A stretch of 51,162 nucleotides of DNA from Pirellulales bacterium (lineage in GTDB: Bacteria; Planctomycetota; Planctomycetia; Pirellulales; JAEUIK01), in contig JAIBBY010000036.1 of NCBI GenBank assembly GCA_019694455.1, positions 1 to 51,162 on the forward strand, written 5' to 3'. Positions 1-9,165 of this stretch are shown piece after piece (the first letter of the stretch is position 1; the number at the start of each line of letters is the position of its first letter). The position numbers and the translations under genes were made by a program. A model generated the notes under the pieces. It saw only the letters and a program-made list of their open reading frames with translations. It searched no databases and was not told where the DNA came from.

Positions 1-971
1 TCGGGCGCTTCCACCGACAACACGGTTTCGGCGGCGGCCTTGCCGATCTCCGCCCGCGGTATCTCCGCGGAGGTACGCGCTGCGCCGCCAAGCGTCGCTA
101 AGCCCTCAGCGCCGTTCACTACTGGCGCTATCAAGACCGGGGCCGCAGCCGCGCTACCATGCGCTTCCATCGACTCGGCACTAGCGATCGGGCTGGTTGC
201 TAACGGCAGCGCGGGCGCCACGGTTCTCGCGTCCAACGACTGAGCCTCCGCATGCGGCGCCACAACCTTCTGATTTGCAAGCTCGTCGGCAGTCGGCGCC
301 TCGATCGGCGCCTCCTCTGCGTCGGGCAGAGCTTCCAATTGTCGCGCCGGCAATTCCGCCCGAGCAAAGTCGATCGGCTCGACCTCTGCCTGCTCAGGCG
401 GCGCGGGGGGCGGCAACGCTTGCTGCGCCTCAATCGTCGGCGGCGTCAACTCCGGCGGCGCCACCACAGTTAGGGCGTCAGCGCTTTCCGCACGCGATGG
501 CGCCGATGGCAATTCGACAATCGCGGCCTCCACCGGCTCGGCCAGCGCCGAATCGCTCACGACCTCGCCAGCATCGTCAAACCGATAGTCGGGCATTGTC
601 GGGCGACCTGTTAAAGCCGCCGCGTCGGTCCACTCCAATGGCTGTCGCAAGTTCCCCCACGACGTGAACGCCAGATACTGCTCCTGCAAAAAGAACATCA
701 GCGCCAGATGAGCCAACAAGCTGGCCATGAGCGCCAATTGCAGCCGCAGCAACAGCCGTCCGCGCAGCGCCGCCAGACCAATCAGCAGCACGACGACGAT
801 TGCGCCAATCGCCGCCAGTCGAACTCCGCCGTGATGCAGCAGACGCGGATCGTCGAACCGGCTCCGCGCGACCACAATGCCCGCCGCCAGCCCGGCCAAC
901 CCCAGGATTGTGCCGGCAAGCGGCCACACCGCCAGGTAGTCGTCGCCAATTTCCCTCGCGCGGCGCGTCAT
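1..971 (-). CDS. Membrane protein with Pro/Ala/Glu-rich tail, partial (cut at window edge)
   Basis: An open minus-strand frame runs from the ATG at 969-971 to the left edge with no stop, so about 323 N-terminal residues are visible and the C terminus is missing. The start overlaps the exbD stop by four bases (ATGA), which indicates translational coupling. Three hydrophobic segments are visible (about residues 15-35, 52-70 and 75-95), followed by a short polar region and a long stretch rich in Pro, Ala and Glu from about residue 130 onward. A membrane anchor plus a Pro/Ala-rich linker beside exbB and exbD resembles the layout of a TonB-type energy-transducing partner, but three membrane spans are more than TonB has and the decisive C-terminal domain lies outside the window. 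I do not recognise the family. Confidence 0.75.
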   Translation of the reverse strand, partial: MTRRAREIGDDYLAVWPLAGTILGLAGLAAGIVVARSRFDDPRLLHHGGVRLAAIGAIVVVLLIGLAALRGRLLLRLQLALMASLLAHLALMFFLQEQYLAFTSWGNLRQPLEWTDAAALTGRPTMPDYRFDDAGEVVSDSALAEPVEAAIVELPSAPSRAESADALTVVAPPELTPPTIEAQQALPPPAPPEQAEVEPIDFARAELPARQLEALPDAEEAPIEAPTADELANQKVVAPHAEAQSLDARTVAPALPLATSPIASAESMEAHGSAAAAPVLIAPVVNGAEGLATLGGAARTSAEIPRAEIGKAAAETVLSVEAP

Positions 972-1408
972 TTCGATGGAGTCGTCGTAGTGTCCGTGTT
1001 CGCCGCAGTGCTTACGCGATAGTCGCGAATCTGCGCGCGATTGCAGAGATTCATCACCCCCACCACATATTCCCACCGGCAGCGCTTGTCCGCTCGGATC
1101 AGCACGGTTTGCCGTCCCGGATTGTTGGTCTCCGCCTGTTGCAGCGCGGCCAATAGCTCGGCTTCTCCTAGTTCGCGGCCGTGCATGTGCCAACGCCCGA
1201 CCTGATCCACGTTCACCACCAACTCACGTGGCCGCGAGATCAACGGCTTCGCCTCGCTCGCCTCCGGCAGCACGACGTCCATTACCAAACTTTCTTCCTG
1301 AAAGGTCGTCGCCACCAAAAAGAATATCAACAACAAAAACACCACGTCGATCAACGGCGTCAGATTCAGCGCGTCGAGCACACGCCCTTTTTGGATGCGA
1401 ACTGGCAT
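968..1408 (-). CDS. exbD: ExbD/TolR-family biopolymer transport protein
   Basis: This 146-residue protein has the ExbD/TolR plan: a short cytoplasmic N terminus, one membrane helix and a periplasmic domain. The helix carries the family motif LTPLIDVVFLLLIFF; Asp21 is the membrane aspartate that in this family takes part in proton movement with the ExbB/TolQ pore. The periplasmic part includes the typical 'VLIRADKRC..' strand. The gene follows exbB by 21 bases and overlaps the next gene by four, so all three are probably one transcript. The family uses the proton gradient to drive an outer-membrane or envelope partner; the partner here is unknown. Confidence 0.93.
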   Translation of the reverse strand: MPVRIQKGRVLDALNLTPLIDVVFLLLIFFLVATTFQEESLVMDVVLPEASEAKPLISRPRELVVNVDQVGRWHMHGRELGEAELLAALQQAETNNPGRQTVLIRADKRCRWEYVVGVMNLCNRAQIRDYRVSTAANTDTTTTPSK

Positions 1409-1429
1409 GGCAATCTCCGTGGCGCGTGA

Positions 1430-2380
1430 CTACTCCGGCGTCGCCGCGCGCCGGCGCCGCGGAACCACTGTTTCCGGCGCCACGCGTGGCGGCTCGGCGT
1501 GCGCAGCCGTTGGCGGCTCGCGCTTGCCAACCCGCACTTTCCCCTCAAATCGCTCTAGCTCGGGCAACAGCGAATCAACGAACTCCTCGACATCTCCCAG
1601 CAGATTCTGAATTCGCCCCTCAAACCAGTGGGCGATCACCGCGGCCGGGATCGCCACGCACAGCCCCGCAAAGGTCGTCACCAGCGCCGTGTAGATTCCC
1701 TCGGCCAGGCTCTGCGATTTATTCACGCCGGCCGGGCTCACCGACGTCACGAAGAACGCCATGATCATTCCTTGCACCGTGCCCAATAGGCCCAATAGCG
1801 GCGCCACCGTGATCGCCAGTGTGATGGGTCGCACGCCGCGATAAAGCCGATTCGCCTCGCGCTGCAGGGTGTCTTGCACCGCCATGCGTATCTCGCTCGA
1901 CGGATGCCCCACCTTGAGCAGCGCCGCGCGCACGACGCGGCTGGCCGAATTCGGCTTCGCTTCGCACATGCGATACGCCAGCCTGGGATCGAGCCCTCCG
2001 GGCGCGTGCGTCAACTCGCGCAGCTCCTTCAGTAGTCGTCGCGGCGCCACGCGGCGACGCCGCCGCGCCAGCCCGCGTTCGATGGTGCAGGCCAGCACCA
2101 CGATCGACACCAGCGTGATCGGATACATCAAAATGCCCCCCGCAAAGAACAGATCGAGCGCGTTCAGCCGCTCCTGAGGGACGATCTTTGCCGCCGGCGG
2201 GGCCGCCGCGTCGGCCGGAGCCGACAGCGCCGCGTTGGCCAGCGCTTCGGCCTGTGCCGCGTCGGCGGGCGGCGTTTCGGCGCCTGCGGCGGCAGGCTCC
2301 TGTGCGCGTGTAACGCCTAATAGCGCGCACAACAAAACGATTGTTCCGCTCACTCTGCGTAATGGGTTCATGATCGCCAT
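1430..2380 (-). CDS. exbB: ExbB/TolQ/MotA-family proton channel protein
   Basis: The 316-residue protein begins with a probable signal peptide (about residues 1-26, ending VTRAQ) and an Ala/Pro-rich periplasmic extension before the first core helix near residue 80. The MotA/TolQ/ExbB domain follows: a cytoplasmic loop and two later helices with the motif 'LLGLLGTVQGMIMAF' and a region near 'LAEGIYTALVTTFAGL'. A signal-like N terminus plus a periplasmic extension is common in ExbB of several phyla. The C-terminal tail is basic and Pro-rich. The gene lies 21 bases after the TPR gene stop and 21 bases before exbD, so it should form the pore of the same complex. Confidence 0.92.
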   Translation of the reverse strand: MAIMNPLRRVSGTIVLLCALLGVTRAQEPAAAGAETPPADAAQAEALANAALSAPADAAAPPAAKIVPQERLNALDLFFAGGILMYPITLVSIVVLACTIERGLARRRRRVAPRRLLKELRELTHAPGGLDPRLAYRMCEAKPNSASRVVRAALLKVGHPSSEIRMAVQDTLQREANRLYRGVRPITLAITVAPLLGLLGTVQGMIMAFFVTSVSPAGVNKSQSLAEGIYTALVTTFAGLCVAIPAAVIAHWFEGRIQNLLGDVEEFVDSLLPELERFEGKVRVGKREPPTAAHAEPPRVAPETVVPRRRRAATPE

Positions 2381-2401
2381 GAATCTCTCTGTTCCACCGT
2401 G

Positions 2402-5400
2402 TTAACCAGCCGCCAATGCCGACAATCGCTCGCGGGCCGCCGCCGCCTGTTCGCTCTGCGGAAACTTGTCGACGACCTCTTGATACGACTTGCGCGCCTG
2501 ATCTTGCTTCTGCAGAACCTCGAAGCAACGCCCCGCTTCGTAATGCGCCGCCGCCTGCCATTTGGCATGGCGGTATCCATAGGCCACCTTGAAAAAATCG
2601 CGCACCGCTTCGGCGTGCTGACCTCGCGCGAACTGTATCTCACCCATCATGAAACGCGCCTGCGCCGCGATTTCCGCATCGGTCGCGTCAATCACTTGTT
2701 GGTATAGCGCCAGCGCCGCATCGCTCTGGTCCTGATTCTGCGCTGCCCAGCCTTGTGCATAGATCGCGTCCGGCAGACGCGCCGATTTCGGAAACTCGCT
2801 CGCGCACCGGGCGGCCAACTCGCCGCTTCGCGCAAAATCCTTCAATTGCGCGGCGGCCTGCGCCGCATGCAGTAGCGCCGCGGCCCGAAACTCCGGGTCG
2901 CTCATCCCTTCCGCCGCCACCAGCGCCGCAAGCGCCTCGTCCCAGCGCTCTTGCTGGAAAGCGATTTCGCCCAACATGAAACTCGCGTCGGCAGCCAAGG
3001 CGCCTTGGGGCCATGTCGCGCGTTGCCGCTCAAAAGCCTCGCGCGCTTCATCGAATTTTCCCAGCCGAAAGTTGGCCCAACCCGCCTTGTGCGCCGACTT
3101 CTCCCCCAACTCTCCCTCGCCTGCCAGCTCAAGCGCCTTCGCATACGCGCCTGTCGCTTCGGCGTAGCGCTGCGCTTCGTAGTCGATCTCCGCCTGCTGA
3201 AAGCGCGCCTCACCTGCCAAGGGGCTCTGCGGAAACCGCTCGGCCAGCGTCGCGAAAGCCTGCTGCGATTCAGCGACCTGTCCCGCGGAGCGCCGCGCCC
3301 ACGCCAGTTCATAGGTCGCCCGATCGGCGGCCCCATAATTGGGATCATCGGCCAACAGCGCGCCAAAAGTCGCGCTCGCCCCGGTCGCGTCTCCTTGCGC
3401 CGACTGGCACAGCCCCAGCATATAGCGCGCGTCGCTCCGCTCGCCCCCCTCGGGCATCGCCGCCAGTACCGACTGCAAATCGCCAATCGCCGCCGGATAC
3501 TGCTTGAGCTCGTAATTCGCGACGGCGCGCACGTAACGGGCCCGCCGTGCCAGCGCTGCGTCCGCTGCGGGCTCGAACAGCAGCGTAACGGTAGTCACAC
3601 ATTGACTGTGATCGCCCAACTTGAGAAGCGTCCATCCCAATCCCAATCTCGCAAGCGGCGTCTGTGGTCCATCCGGCCATTGGCGCACAATCCGCTCATA
3701 GGCCGCTCGCGCCGCGGCGTTGTCCCCCACCGCCAACGTCACGTCGCCCAACTTGAGATAGGCGCGATCCAAAAGCGCGCTCTCCGCGAATCGCTCGATC
3801 AGCGTTTCCAAAGTTTTGCGCGCGACGGCAAGCTCTCCCGATTTCTGTTCGGCTTCCGCCAGCGCCATGAGCGCTTCATCGGCCTGTCGCCAATCGCGGT
3901 TCGTGTCCCACGACTCACGCAGCGATTGGATTCCCTCTGCTGTTTCCTTTAGTTCGATGTGCGCGATGCCGGCCAAATAAAGGGCCTCTGCCCGCTGCGC
4001 CGCGTCGACCCAGCGATCATTCCAAGATTTGACCAGCTCAATCGCCTCGCGCGGCTGCTTGTCGAGATACGCCGCCCACGCCTCGCGCAGCGCCCAGCGC
4101 GGCGCCGATGCGTTCTTGGGATTATCGCGAACCAGCGCCGCCAGTCGCGCTCGCGCTTCTGCATTTCGGCCGAGTTGCAGCAAGCTCTCCGCCGCAACAA
4201 ATCCGGCGTCAGCCGCGTAGGAATCCTGGGGAAATCGACCGGTGACATCGGCCGCCAACTCCACGGCTCGCGCAAAATCTCCCATCTGATGCGCCGTGAA
4301 TGCCGCAAGATAGAGCGCCCGGGGCGCCAGCGGATGCTCCGGATAGTCGCGCGCCATTTGCAAATACTGCGCCACCGCTTCTTGCCGCCTTTCAGCAACA
4401 GCGGCCAAGGCGTCACCGCGATCGATCGCAAGCTGCCCTGTGGCGAGAGAATGACCCGCCCCCGGCAGAACGCGGTCGATTAACAGCACGGCCTCCGCTG
4501 GTTGCTTGGCCTGCAGCAGGATCTGCGCCATCCAGTGGGCGGCGTCCGCCGTCTCGGCCTGCGGCGGATCGTCCAACAGCGGCGCCAAGTGCTTCCGCGC
4601 CTTGGCCGCCTCCCCTCCGCGGTACAGCGATCGCCCGGCGCCCAATTGCGCCACTCCTCGGTACCTTGACTTGGTAAACCGCCCGGTCAACGAGCCGTAG
4701 AGCGCGGCCGCCTTGAGCCAATCGCCTCGCGATTCCACCGACTCGGCCTGCTTGAGCAGCGCCAAGTCGGCTAGCGGCGAATCGCTCTCCGCCGCTTTGG
4801 CCAATAGCGCCTCGGCATCCACCGCCTTGCCGTCCGCAATCCATATCTGCGCCAATCTTAGCCGCACCTCCGCGGCCAAACGGTGCTGTGGGTAAGTTTC
4901 CAAAAATCGCCGCGCCGATTGCGCCGCCAAGGCGCCCTGCCCCACCTCATCTTGCGACACAGTCAACGCATAGAGCGCCTCCGGCGCCAGTTCGTGCTGC
5001 GGATACGATTTCAAGAAGCGCTCATACTCCGCTATGGCGCCCGGCTTGTCCCCGCCGCCATAAAGCGCCTCGCCCCGATAGAACGTCGCGGCGGGCAATC
5101 GCTTGGATTGCGGAAACTTCTGCGCCAGTAGCGCCAACGCTTCGGCTGCCTGCACGTATGCTTCCGCATGGTTCGCCTGGCCGTGGCGATACAGCGCTAG
5201 TCCCAATTGATAATACGCGGCCTCCAATTGTTGCGACTTGGGATGCCCAACCACCACCGCCCGAAACTCCCCGGCCGCTGGCTCATACTGCTTCGTTTGA
5301 AACAGACACACCCCGCGATAATAGTGCGCCAAGTCAGCCCGCGCGTCCTGCGGGTGCTTCTCCAAAAACCGGCCCCATTCGTCGGCGGCCAGTTCATAGA

Positions 5401-5569
5401 GTTGACGGTTCTGTAGCGCCGCCGCCGCCGCATAGGCCCGTGCCGCAGCGCTGTCGGCCAGCGGTTCGGCCGCGAGCGCCGAATAGGTCCATGCGGCGCA
5501 AAGCAACACGCTCCCTACGATCGCCTTCGCAATCGAGCGGCGCAAAGATGGGTGATAGCAACCAGTCAT
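2402..5569 (-). CDS. Large exported tetratricopeptide-repeat protein
   Basis: The frame is open from 5707, but the ATG at 5567-5569 is the likely start because it is followed at once by a signal peptide (residues 1-34, ending YSALAA before EPLADS). The mature protein (protein total 1055 residues) is almost entirely TPR helices of the YbgF/BamD kind, with repeated phrases such as 'FLKSYPQHELAPEALY' and 'DYPEHPLAPRALYLAA'. Such proteins are periplasmic scaffolds. It lies 21 bases upstream of exbB, so it probably acts with the ExbB/ExbD motor much as TPR proteins accompany Tol-Pal. The upstream 333 bp may hold its own promoter. No catalytic motif is visible. Confidence 0.88.
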   Translation of the reverse strand: MTGCYHPSLRRSIAKAIVGSVLLCAAWTYSALAAEPLADSAAARAYAAAAALQNRQLYELAADEWGRFLEKHPQDARADLAHYYRGVCLFQTKQYEPAAGEFRAVVVGHPKSQQLEAAYYQLGLALYRHGQANHAEAYVQAAEALALLAQKFPQSKRLPAATFYRGEALYGGGDKPGAIAEYERFLKSYPQHELAPEALYALTVSQDEVGQGALAAQSARRFLETYPQHRLAAEVRLRLAQIWIADGKAVDAEALLAKAAESDSPLADLALLKQAESVESRGDWLKAAALYGSLTGRFTKSRYRGVAQLGAGRSLYRGGEAAKARKHLAPLLDDPPQAETADAAHWMAQILLQAKQPAEAVLLIDRVLPGAGHSLATGQLAIDRGDALAAVAERRQEAVAQYLQMARDYPEHPLAPRALYLAAFTAHQMGDFARAVELAADVTGRFPQDSYAADAGFVAAESLLQLGRNAEARARLAALVRDNPKNASAPRWALREAWAAYLDKQPREAIELVKSWNDRWVDAAQRAEALYLAGIAHIELKETAEGIQSLRESWDTNRDWRQADEALMALAEAEQKSGELAVARKTLETLIERFAESALLDRAYLKLGDVTLAVGDNAAARAAYERIVRQWPDGPQTPLARLGLGWTLLKLGDHSQCVTTVTLLFEPAADAALARRARYVRAVANYELKQYPAAIGDLQSVLAAMPEGGERSDARYMLGLCQSAQGDATGASATFGALLADDPNYGAADRATYELAWARRSAGQVAESQQAFATLAERFPQSPLAGEARFQQAEIDYEAQRYAEATGAYAKALELAGEGELGEKSAHKAGWANFRLGKFDEAREAFERQRATWPQGALAADASFMLGEIAFQQERWDEALAALVAAEGMSDPEFRAAALLHAAQAAAQLKDFARSGELAARCASEFPKSARLPDAIYAQGWAAQNQDQSDAALALYQQVIDATDAEIAAQARFMMGEIQFARGQHAEAVRDFFKVAYGYRHAKWQAAAHYEAGRCFEVLQKQDQARKSYQEVVDKFPQSEQAAAARERLSALAAG

Positions 5570-5902
5570 GCCTTGCCAACAGATCGAGGATCGTCGCCAA
5601 CCGGCCGGCTGGCGATGGTTGGCCATCCTGGCCGCCAAGCCGCTCACCGAGCCGAATCCGGCCTTCTCATGCCAGTTTTCGCTCGCCGAGGGATACTCTT
5701 GCCGCAACGAGGCGGGATCATTTAATCATCGTGGCAACAAGGCTCAGCGCGGCAATGAGAGCCTGGGCCTACGAAAGACTTACGGCTTTCGCGGCACTTA
5801 GGATTTTCGCGACTGGCGGCGCCGGATTCAAGAAAAATGCCAAATTCACGTGGCAAGCGCGGTGTGGCAAGCCAGGCAGCTCAAATTCGCGGCATTTACT
5901 TC
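5570..5902. other. Intergenic region upstream of the TPR gene
   Basis: A 333-base stretch between two minus-strand genes. The TPR reading frame stays open back to 5707, but that part lacks signal-peptide character and overlaps no recognisable domain. The length suggests a separate promoter for the TPR-exbB-exbD genes. No RNA gene, repeat or terminator was recognised. Confidence 0.5.
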
Positions 5903-6664
5903 CTAATTTGGCTCGTTTTCCACCACATTTGCCGGAATGAGCCGCCAGGCGATCTCCGTCCCCGGCTCGCTGATGCGATGCATGATAAATTTGATGCGAA
6001 AGCGTTGCTTCTCTTCCTTCGCCCGCGGGTCAATTACGTCGTACAGCACTTCCAAGCGCTCGAACTTGCTGCTCCGCTTCACATCGCTCACCTCGCCGAA
6101 CTCGATTCGCGCGTCCGGCGATAATTCTTTTAGTCGTTGCACGATCGCTCCACCCGCGAACTCGGCAAATTGCTCCTGCAGCTTAGGCAACTCGGCGTAG
6201 TCGCTTTCGAGCCCTTCGTCGAGTTCCAATCGCGCGATGGGAATCAGCGTCATTTGATGCGCGCGCCGCAGGTTGCCTCCGCGCACGTCGCCAATCCACA
6301 TGTCGCACAACCGCCGCGCCTCAGTGTCGACCACGTAACGGTGCGCCAGCGTTTGCGTCGCCGCCCCCACGCCGTTGATGATCGCCAGGCCGATCCCCAA
6401 CAGCGCCAAACCGCGCCCTGTCAGATTGGGCGCGTACCGCCGAATCTGCGCAAGCGCCACGATCCCCAGGGCGACCGCCGCGACTGGCACGATCCACAAT
6501 AGAAAATGCGCCCATGCCGCTAGCGACGCCACTCCCAGCGCAAGCGCGGCCACCGCCGGCACGCATACCGCCCGATACGCGTCCCCCTCGCCGGGCGACA
6601 TGCGCGCCGCGCGATCGGCGCCCGATCGTTGCGGTTCGTCGGCGGCAAGCGGCAGTGGCGTCAT
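5903..6664 (-). CDS. DUF4190-like small membrane protein with soluble C-terminal domain
   Basis: The protein has 253 residues. After a polar N terminus (about 30 residues), hydrophobic segments near 35-55, 56-72 and 84-102 carry the Gly/Ala/Leu-rich pattern 'ALALGVASLAAWAHF' ... 'GLALLGIGLAIINGVG' typical of DUF4190-type proteins, in which helices flank a short loop 'AQIRRYAPNLTGRG'. A soluble domain of about 140 residues follows, with no known motif. It lies 63 bases after the CvpA-like gene on the same strand and probably shares its transcript. The function is unknown; the DUF4190 assignment is from pattern memory. Confidence 0.7.
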   Translation of the reverse strand: MTPLPLAADEPQRSGADRAARMSPGEGDAYRAVCVPAVAALALGVASLAAWAHFLLWIVPVAAVALGIVALAQIRRYAPNLTGRGLALLGIGLAIINGVGAATQTLAHRYVVDTEARRLCDMWIGDVRGGNLRRAHQMTLIPIARLELDEGLESDYAELPKLQEQFAEFAGGAIVQRLKELSPDARIEFGEVSDVKRSSKFERLEVLYDVIDPRAKEEKQRFRIKFIMHRISEPGTEIAWRLIPANVVENEPN

Positions 6665-6727
6665 GCGAATCCAAAAAGACTAATCGATCCCGCCGCAACG
6701 AAACACGACATCGGCGACGCGCGGCGC

Positions 6728-7345
6728 CTATTGCACCGCGGTAAAAGAATCGTCCTTCTCATACTGGTCTCGGCGGGTCGTGTAATTCGGTATGAACATT
6801 CCCTTCGGATCAAACACATGCGCCTCGGGATTGTTCTCGTCCACCACCCGCGACAACGAGCCTTGCGACAAAAGCTGCACAAAACCGAGCCACTGCCGGT
6901 CGGGCTTGAGCCCAAAGAAAATCGGGTTCTCCGCCTTGAAACCACCCCACATAAAGTTGCGTCCCAGCGGAGCCGTGTGCAACGTCATCGTCGTAAATGC
7001 GATCATCACATAGGCGGTCCAAATCGCGAAGAAGTATCCCCCCGCCAGATCAATCGGCCGTTTGAAGCGCACCCGCACCTTCGACAACTGATCGGTCGCC
7101 GCCCGCAGCACCAAAAACGCCAACGCGAAGATTCCCCAGACCGCGACAATATCCCAAAACATGGTGCCGCTCGGCACATATTTGGTCATCAGCGTCGCCA
7201 GCGCCTCGAAAAAGTTCGTCGCCAAAAGCGCCGCCAACAGCGTGTTCATAAGCGTCAGCAAGCTGCTCCACAATCCTTCGCGCAACATCGACGCGAAGAT
7301 GCCGATCATCATGACCACCAGGACAAGCGGAAATAGCATGCTCAT
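6728..7345 (-). CDS. CvpA-like integral membrane protein
   Basis: The 205-residue protein has four predicted membrane helices (about residues 3-20, 27-50, 65-83 and 100-121) followed by a soluble tail of about 80 residues. Helix order, the short 'RVRFKRPIDLAGG' loop before the last helix and the Phe/Ala-rich third helix are like the CvpA (colicin V production protein) family, whose exact role is unsettled and which is linked to envelope maintenance. It starts 59 bases after the GspE-like gene. Its position between pilus-type ATPase genes and envelope TPR/Exb genes fits an envelope role, but that is inference. Confidence 0.7.
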   Translation of the reverse strand: MSMLFPLVLVVMMIGIFASMLREGLWSSLLTLMNTLLAALLATNFFEALATLMTKYVPSGTMFWDIVAVWGIFALAFLVLRAATDQLSKVRVRFKRPIDLAGGYFFAIWTAYVMIAFTTMTLHTAPLGRNFMWGGFKAENPIFFGLKPDRQWLGFVQLLSQGSLSRVVDENNPEAHVFDPKGMFIPNYTTRRDQYEKDDSFTAVQ

Positions 7346-7404
7346 GGGAGACTCTCGTCGGTTCTAGGCAATTCTCAATTCGCCAGTCACTCTCAAACTC
7401 GATC

Positions 7405-9165
7405 CTACTCCTTCAACACCCGCATCAACTCCTGCAGCGAGGTCACCCCCCGGGCGACCAGCAAGATGCCTTCCTCTTGCAGTCCGCGCATCCCTTGTTT
7501 GCGGCTTTCTTGCCGCAGCAGATCGAGCTTGGGCGTCTTCGCCAGCACCTGGCGAATCGCGTCGTTCAGCACCAACACCTCAAAAATCGCCGTCCGTCCC
7601 AGGTAACCGATACCGCCGCAATCGGGACATACCTGCTCTGGCTGTTGCGGCGGCCGATAGAACATCTCCACTTTGCCAGCCGGAATGCGCAACTGCTGTA
7701 GCACCTGCGCGGGGGGCGGATACCCTTCTTTGCAGGTCTCGCACAATTTGCGAATCAGCCGCTGATTGACCACGGCGATCGCCGCCTGCGCGAACTTCTC
7801 CTTCGAGCCCTTGAGCATCAACACGCGCAGTAGCGCCTCGTTCGCCTCCTTCGCGCGCACCGAGCCGATCACCAGTCGATTCTCCTCGACCTGGTCGCAC
7901 AAAAAGTCGACCACCTCGCCATTCACCAACTCGCGCACCACCAGCACGTCCGGATACAACCGCGCGATCTTCGGCAACACGGTGAGTGGCGTCTCCCCCT
8001 TCGCGCTGGTGTACTCATGCACTGGCACGTTCTCGGTCGTCTGCTCCTTCTTGCTCGACTCCTCCACCGCCATGAAGCTGCGCGTGAAGCGATCCGAAGA
8101 GCCCAATGCCGCGGTCACCAGCGCCGACAGCCCACCCCGCGGCGGCGCGCAAAAGATCAAGATGCCCTTGGGCTGCGCCAGCAACTCGCGCACCTGTTCC
8201 ACCAGCTTGTCGCGCATGCCCAGGTCGGGCAGCTTCTTGAACCGCGCGCTCCCATCGTCAAACTGCGCCAGCACGCGCTCGCCAGTCTGCGTTCCTTGGC
8301 TCACCACCGCGCACGAGTATTTCAACTTCTCGTGCTGCACAATGAACTTCCCCTGCTGTCGCGCCCGCCGCTCCTGAGGATTGAGCGCCGCCAGCGTCTT
8401 GATCACCGCCAGCATCGCGTCTCCCGATTCTCGATCGCGCGAGTCGCCATTGTGCCACACACCGTCGATCAACATCCGGATCGTCATCGCCTGCGCCGTA
8501 AAGTCCAGCATCATCGACTCGGCCCGCCGGCTGATCGCGTCCCACACCAGCTCCTTGGCCGGCCCAAATCCTGGCGCGTTGCGCGCGTTGAAATAACGGG
8601 CGTTGTCGTCGGCGGGCGTCGCGCCGCCATGCGCCACCAGCGTGATCGGCGCGCCAAGCTGGTCCGACCGCTTGCGCTCGGCGTTGATCTTGATGCCCAA
8701 CGGCCGTAGGCGTTCCGCCGCGACGAATCGCAGGTGGTCCGACGTCAGCACCTTCTGGTGCGGCTCCACTCGCGCGTTGCGATAAAACACATACGCCAAG
8801 AGCGGCGTGATTTGCGCAAAAATCAACAGCGCCAATCCGCCGGCGAAGTACGGAATATAAAACGCGCCGATGAACGCCACGAAAAACGGAAACACCACCA
8901 GTGGGTTCCACAGCACATAACTCAGCCGATGTCGCTGGCAGTCGATGTTCACCCAGTTTGTCGTCGACACCCACCACAACATCACCAGCCAGACCACGGC
9001 AATCTTGATCCAACTGAGATACATCCCCGCGCCGCGCGGCATCGACGACACCGTGCCGTCGTACGCGGACGGAAACGGCGGCGCGTTCTGCGCCCATGCC
9101 GCCGCCGGAGCGAGCACGCACCACAGGGCGACCAGCGCCATCATCCATCGCAGCCAACGCATCAC
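7405..9165 (-). CDS. Membrane-anchored GspE/PilB-like protein with degenerate ATPase motifs
   Basis: The protein has 586 residues. Residues 1-25 look like a signal peptide (ending AAWAQ). Three hydrophobic segments follow (about 52-68, 86-107, 108-128), then a GspE/PulE-type domain. The Walker A position reads 'CAPPRGGLS' (339-347) where the family has 'GPTGSGKTT', so the phosphate-binding Lys is Leu346. The Walker B region reads 'YPDVLVVRELVN' (404-415) instead of 'DPDVIMVGEIRD', keeping only Glu412, and the His box is 'GSVRAKEA' instead of 'STLHTNDA'. The C-terminal zinc-site cysteines are retained: CETC (475-478) and CPDC (513-516). The start overlaps the pilT stop by four bases. It is probably a non-hydrolysing structural partner in a pilus or secretion platform. 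A family name beyond T2SSE is uncertain. Confidence 0.85.
   Translation of the reverse strand: MMRWLRWMMALVALWCVLAPAAAWAQNAPPFPSAYDGTVSSMPRGAGMYLSWIKIAVVWLVMLWWVSTTNWVNIDCQRHRLSYVLWNPLVVFPFFVAFIGAFYIPYFAGGLALLIFAQITPLLAYVFYRNARVEPHQKVLTSDHLRFVAAERLRPLGIKINAERKRSDQLGAPITLVAHGGATPADDNARYFNARNAPGFGPAKELVWDAISRRAESMMLDFTAQAMTIRMLIDGVWHNGDSRDRESGDAMLAVIKTLAALNPQERRARQQGKFIVQHEKLKYSCAVVSQGTQTGERVLAQFDDGSARFKKLPDLGMRDKLVEQVRELLAQPKGILIFCAPPRGGLSALVTAALGSSDRFTRSFMAVEESSKKEQTTENVPVHEYTSAKGETPLTVLPKIARLYPDVLVVRELVNGEVVDFLCDQVEENRLVIGSVRAKEANEALLRVLMLKGSKEKFAQAAIAVVNQRLIRKLCETCKEGYPPPAQVLQQLRIPAGKVEMFYRPPQQPEQVCPDCGGIGYLGRTAIFEVLVLNDAIRQVLAKTPKLDLLRQESRKQGMRGLQEEGILLVARGVTSLQELMRVLKE

Noticed and set aside
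5570..5707. Upstream extension of the TPR protein
   Set aside because: It would bury the clear signal peptide 46 residues inside the protein.
7405..9165. Calling the GspE-like protein an active PilB assembly ATPase
   Set aside because: The Walker A Lys and the His box are replaced, so the usual ATPase chemistry is not supported.
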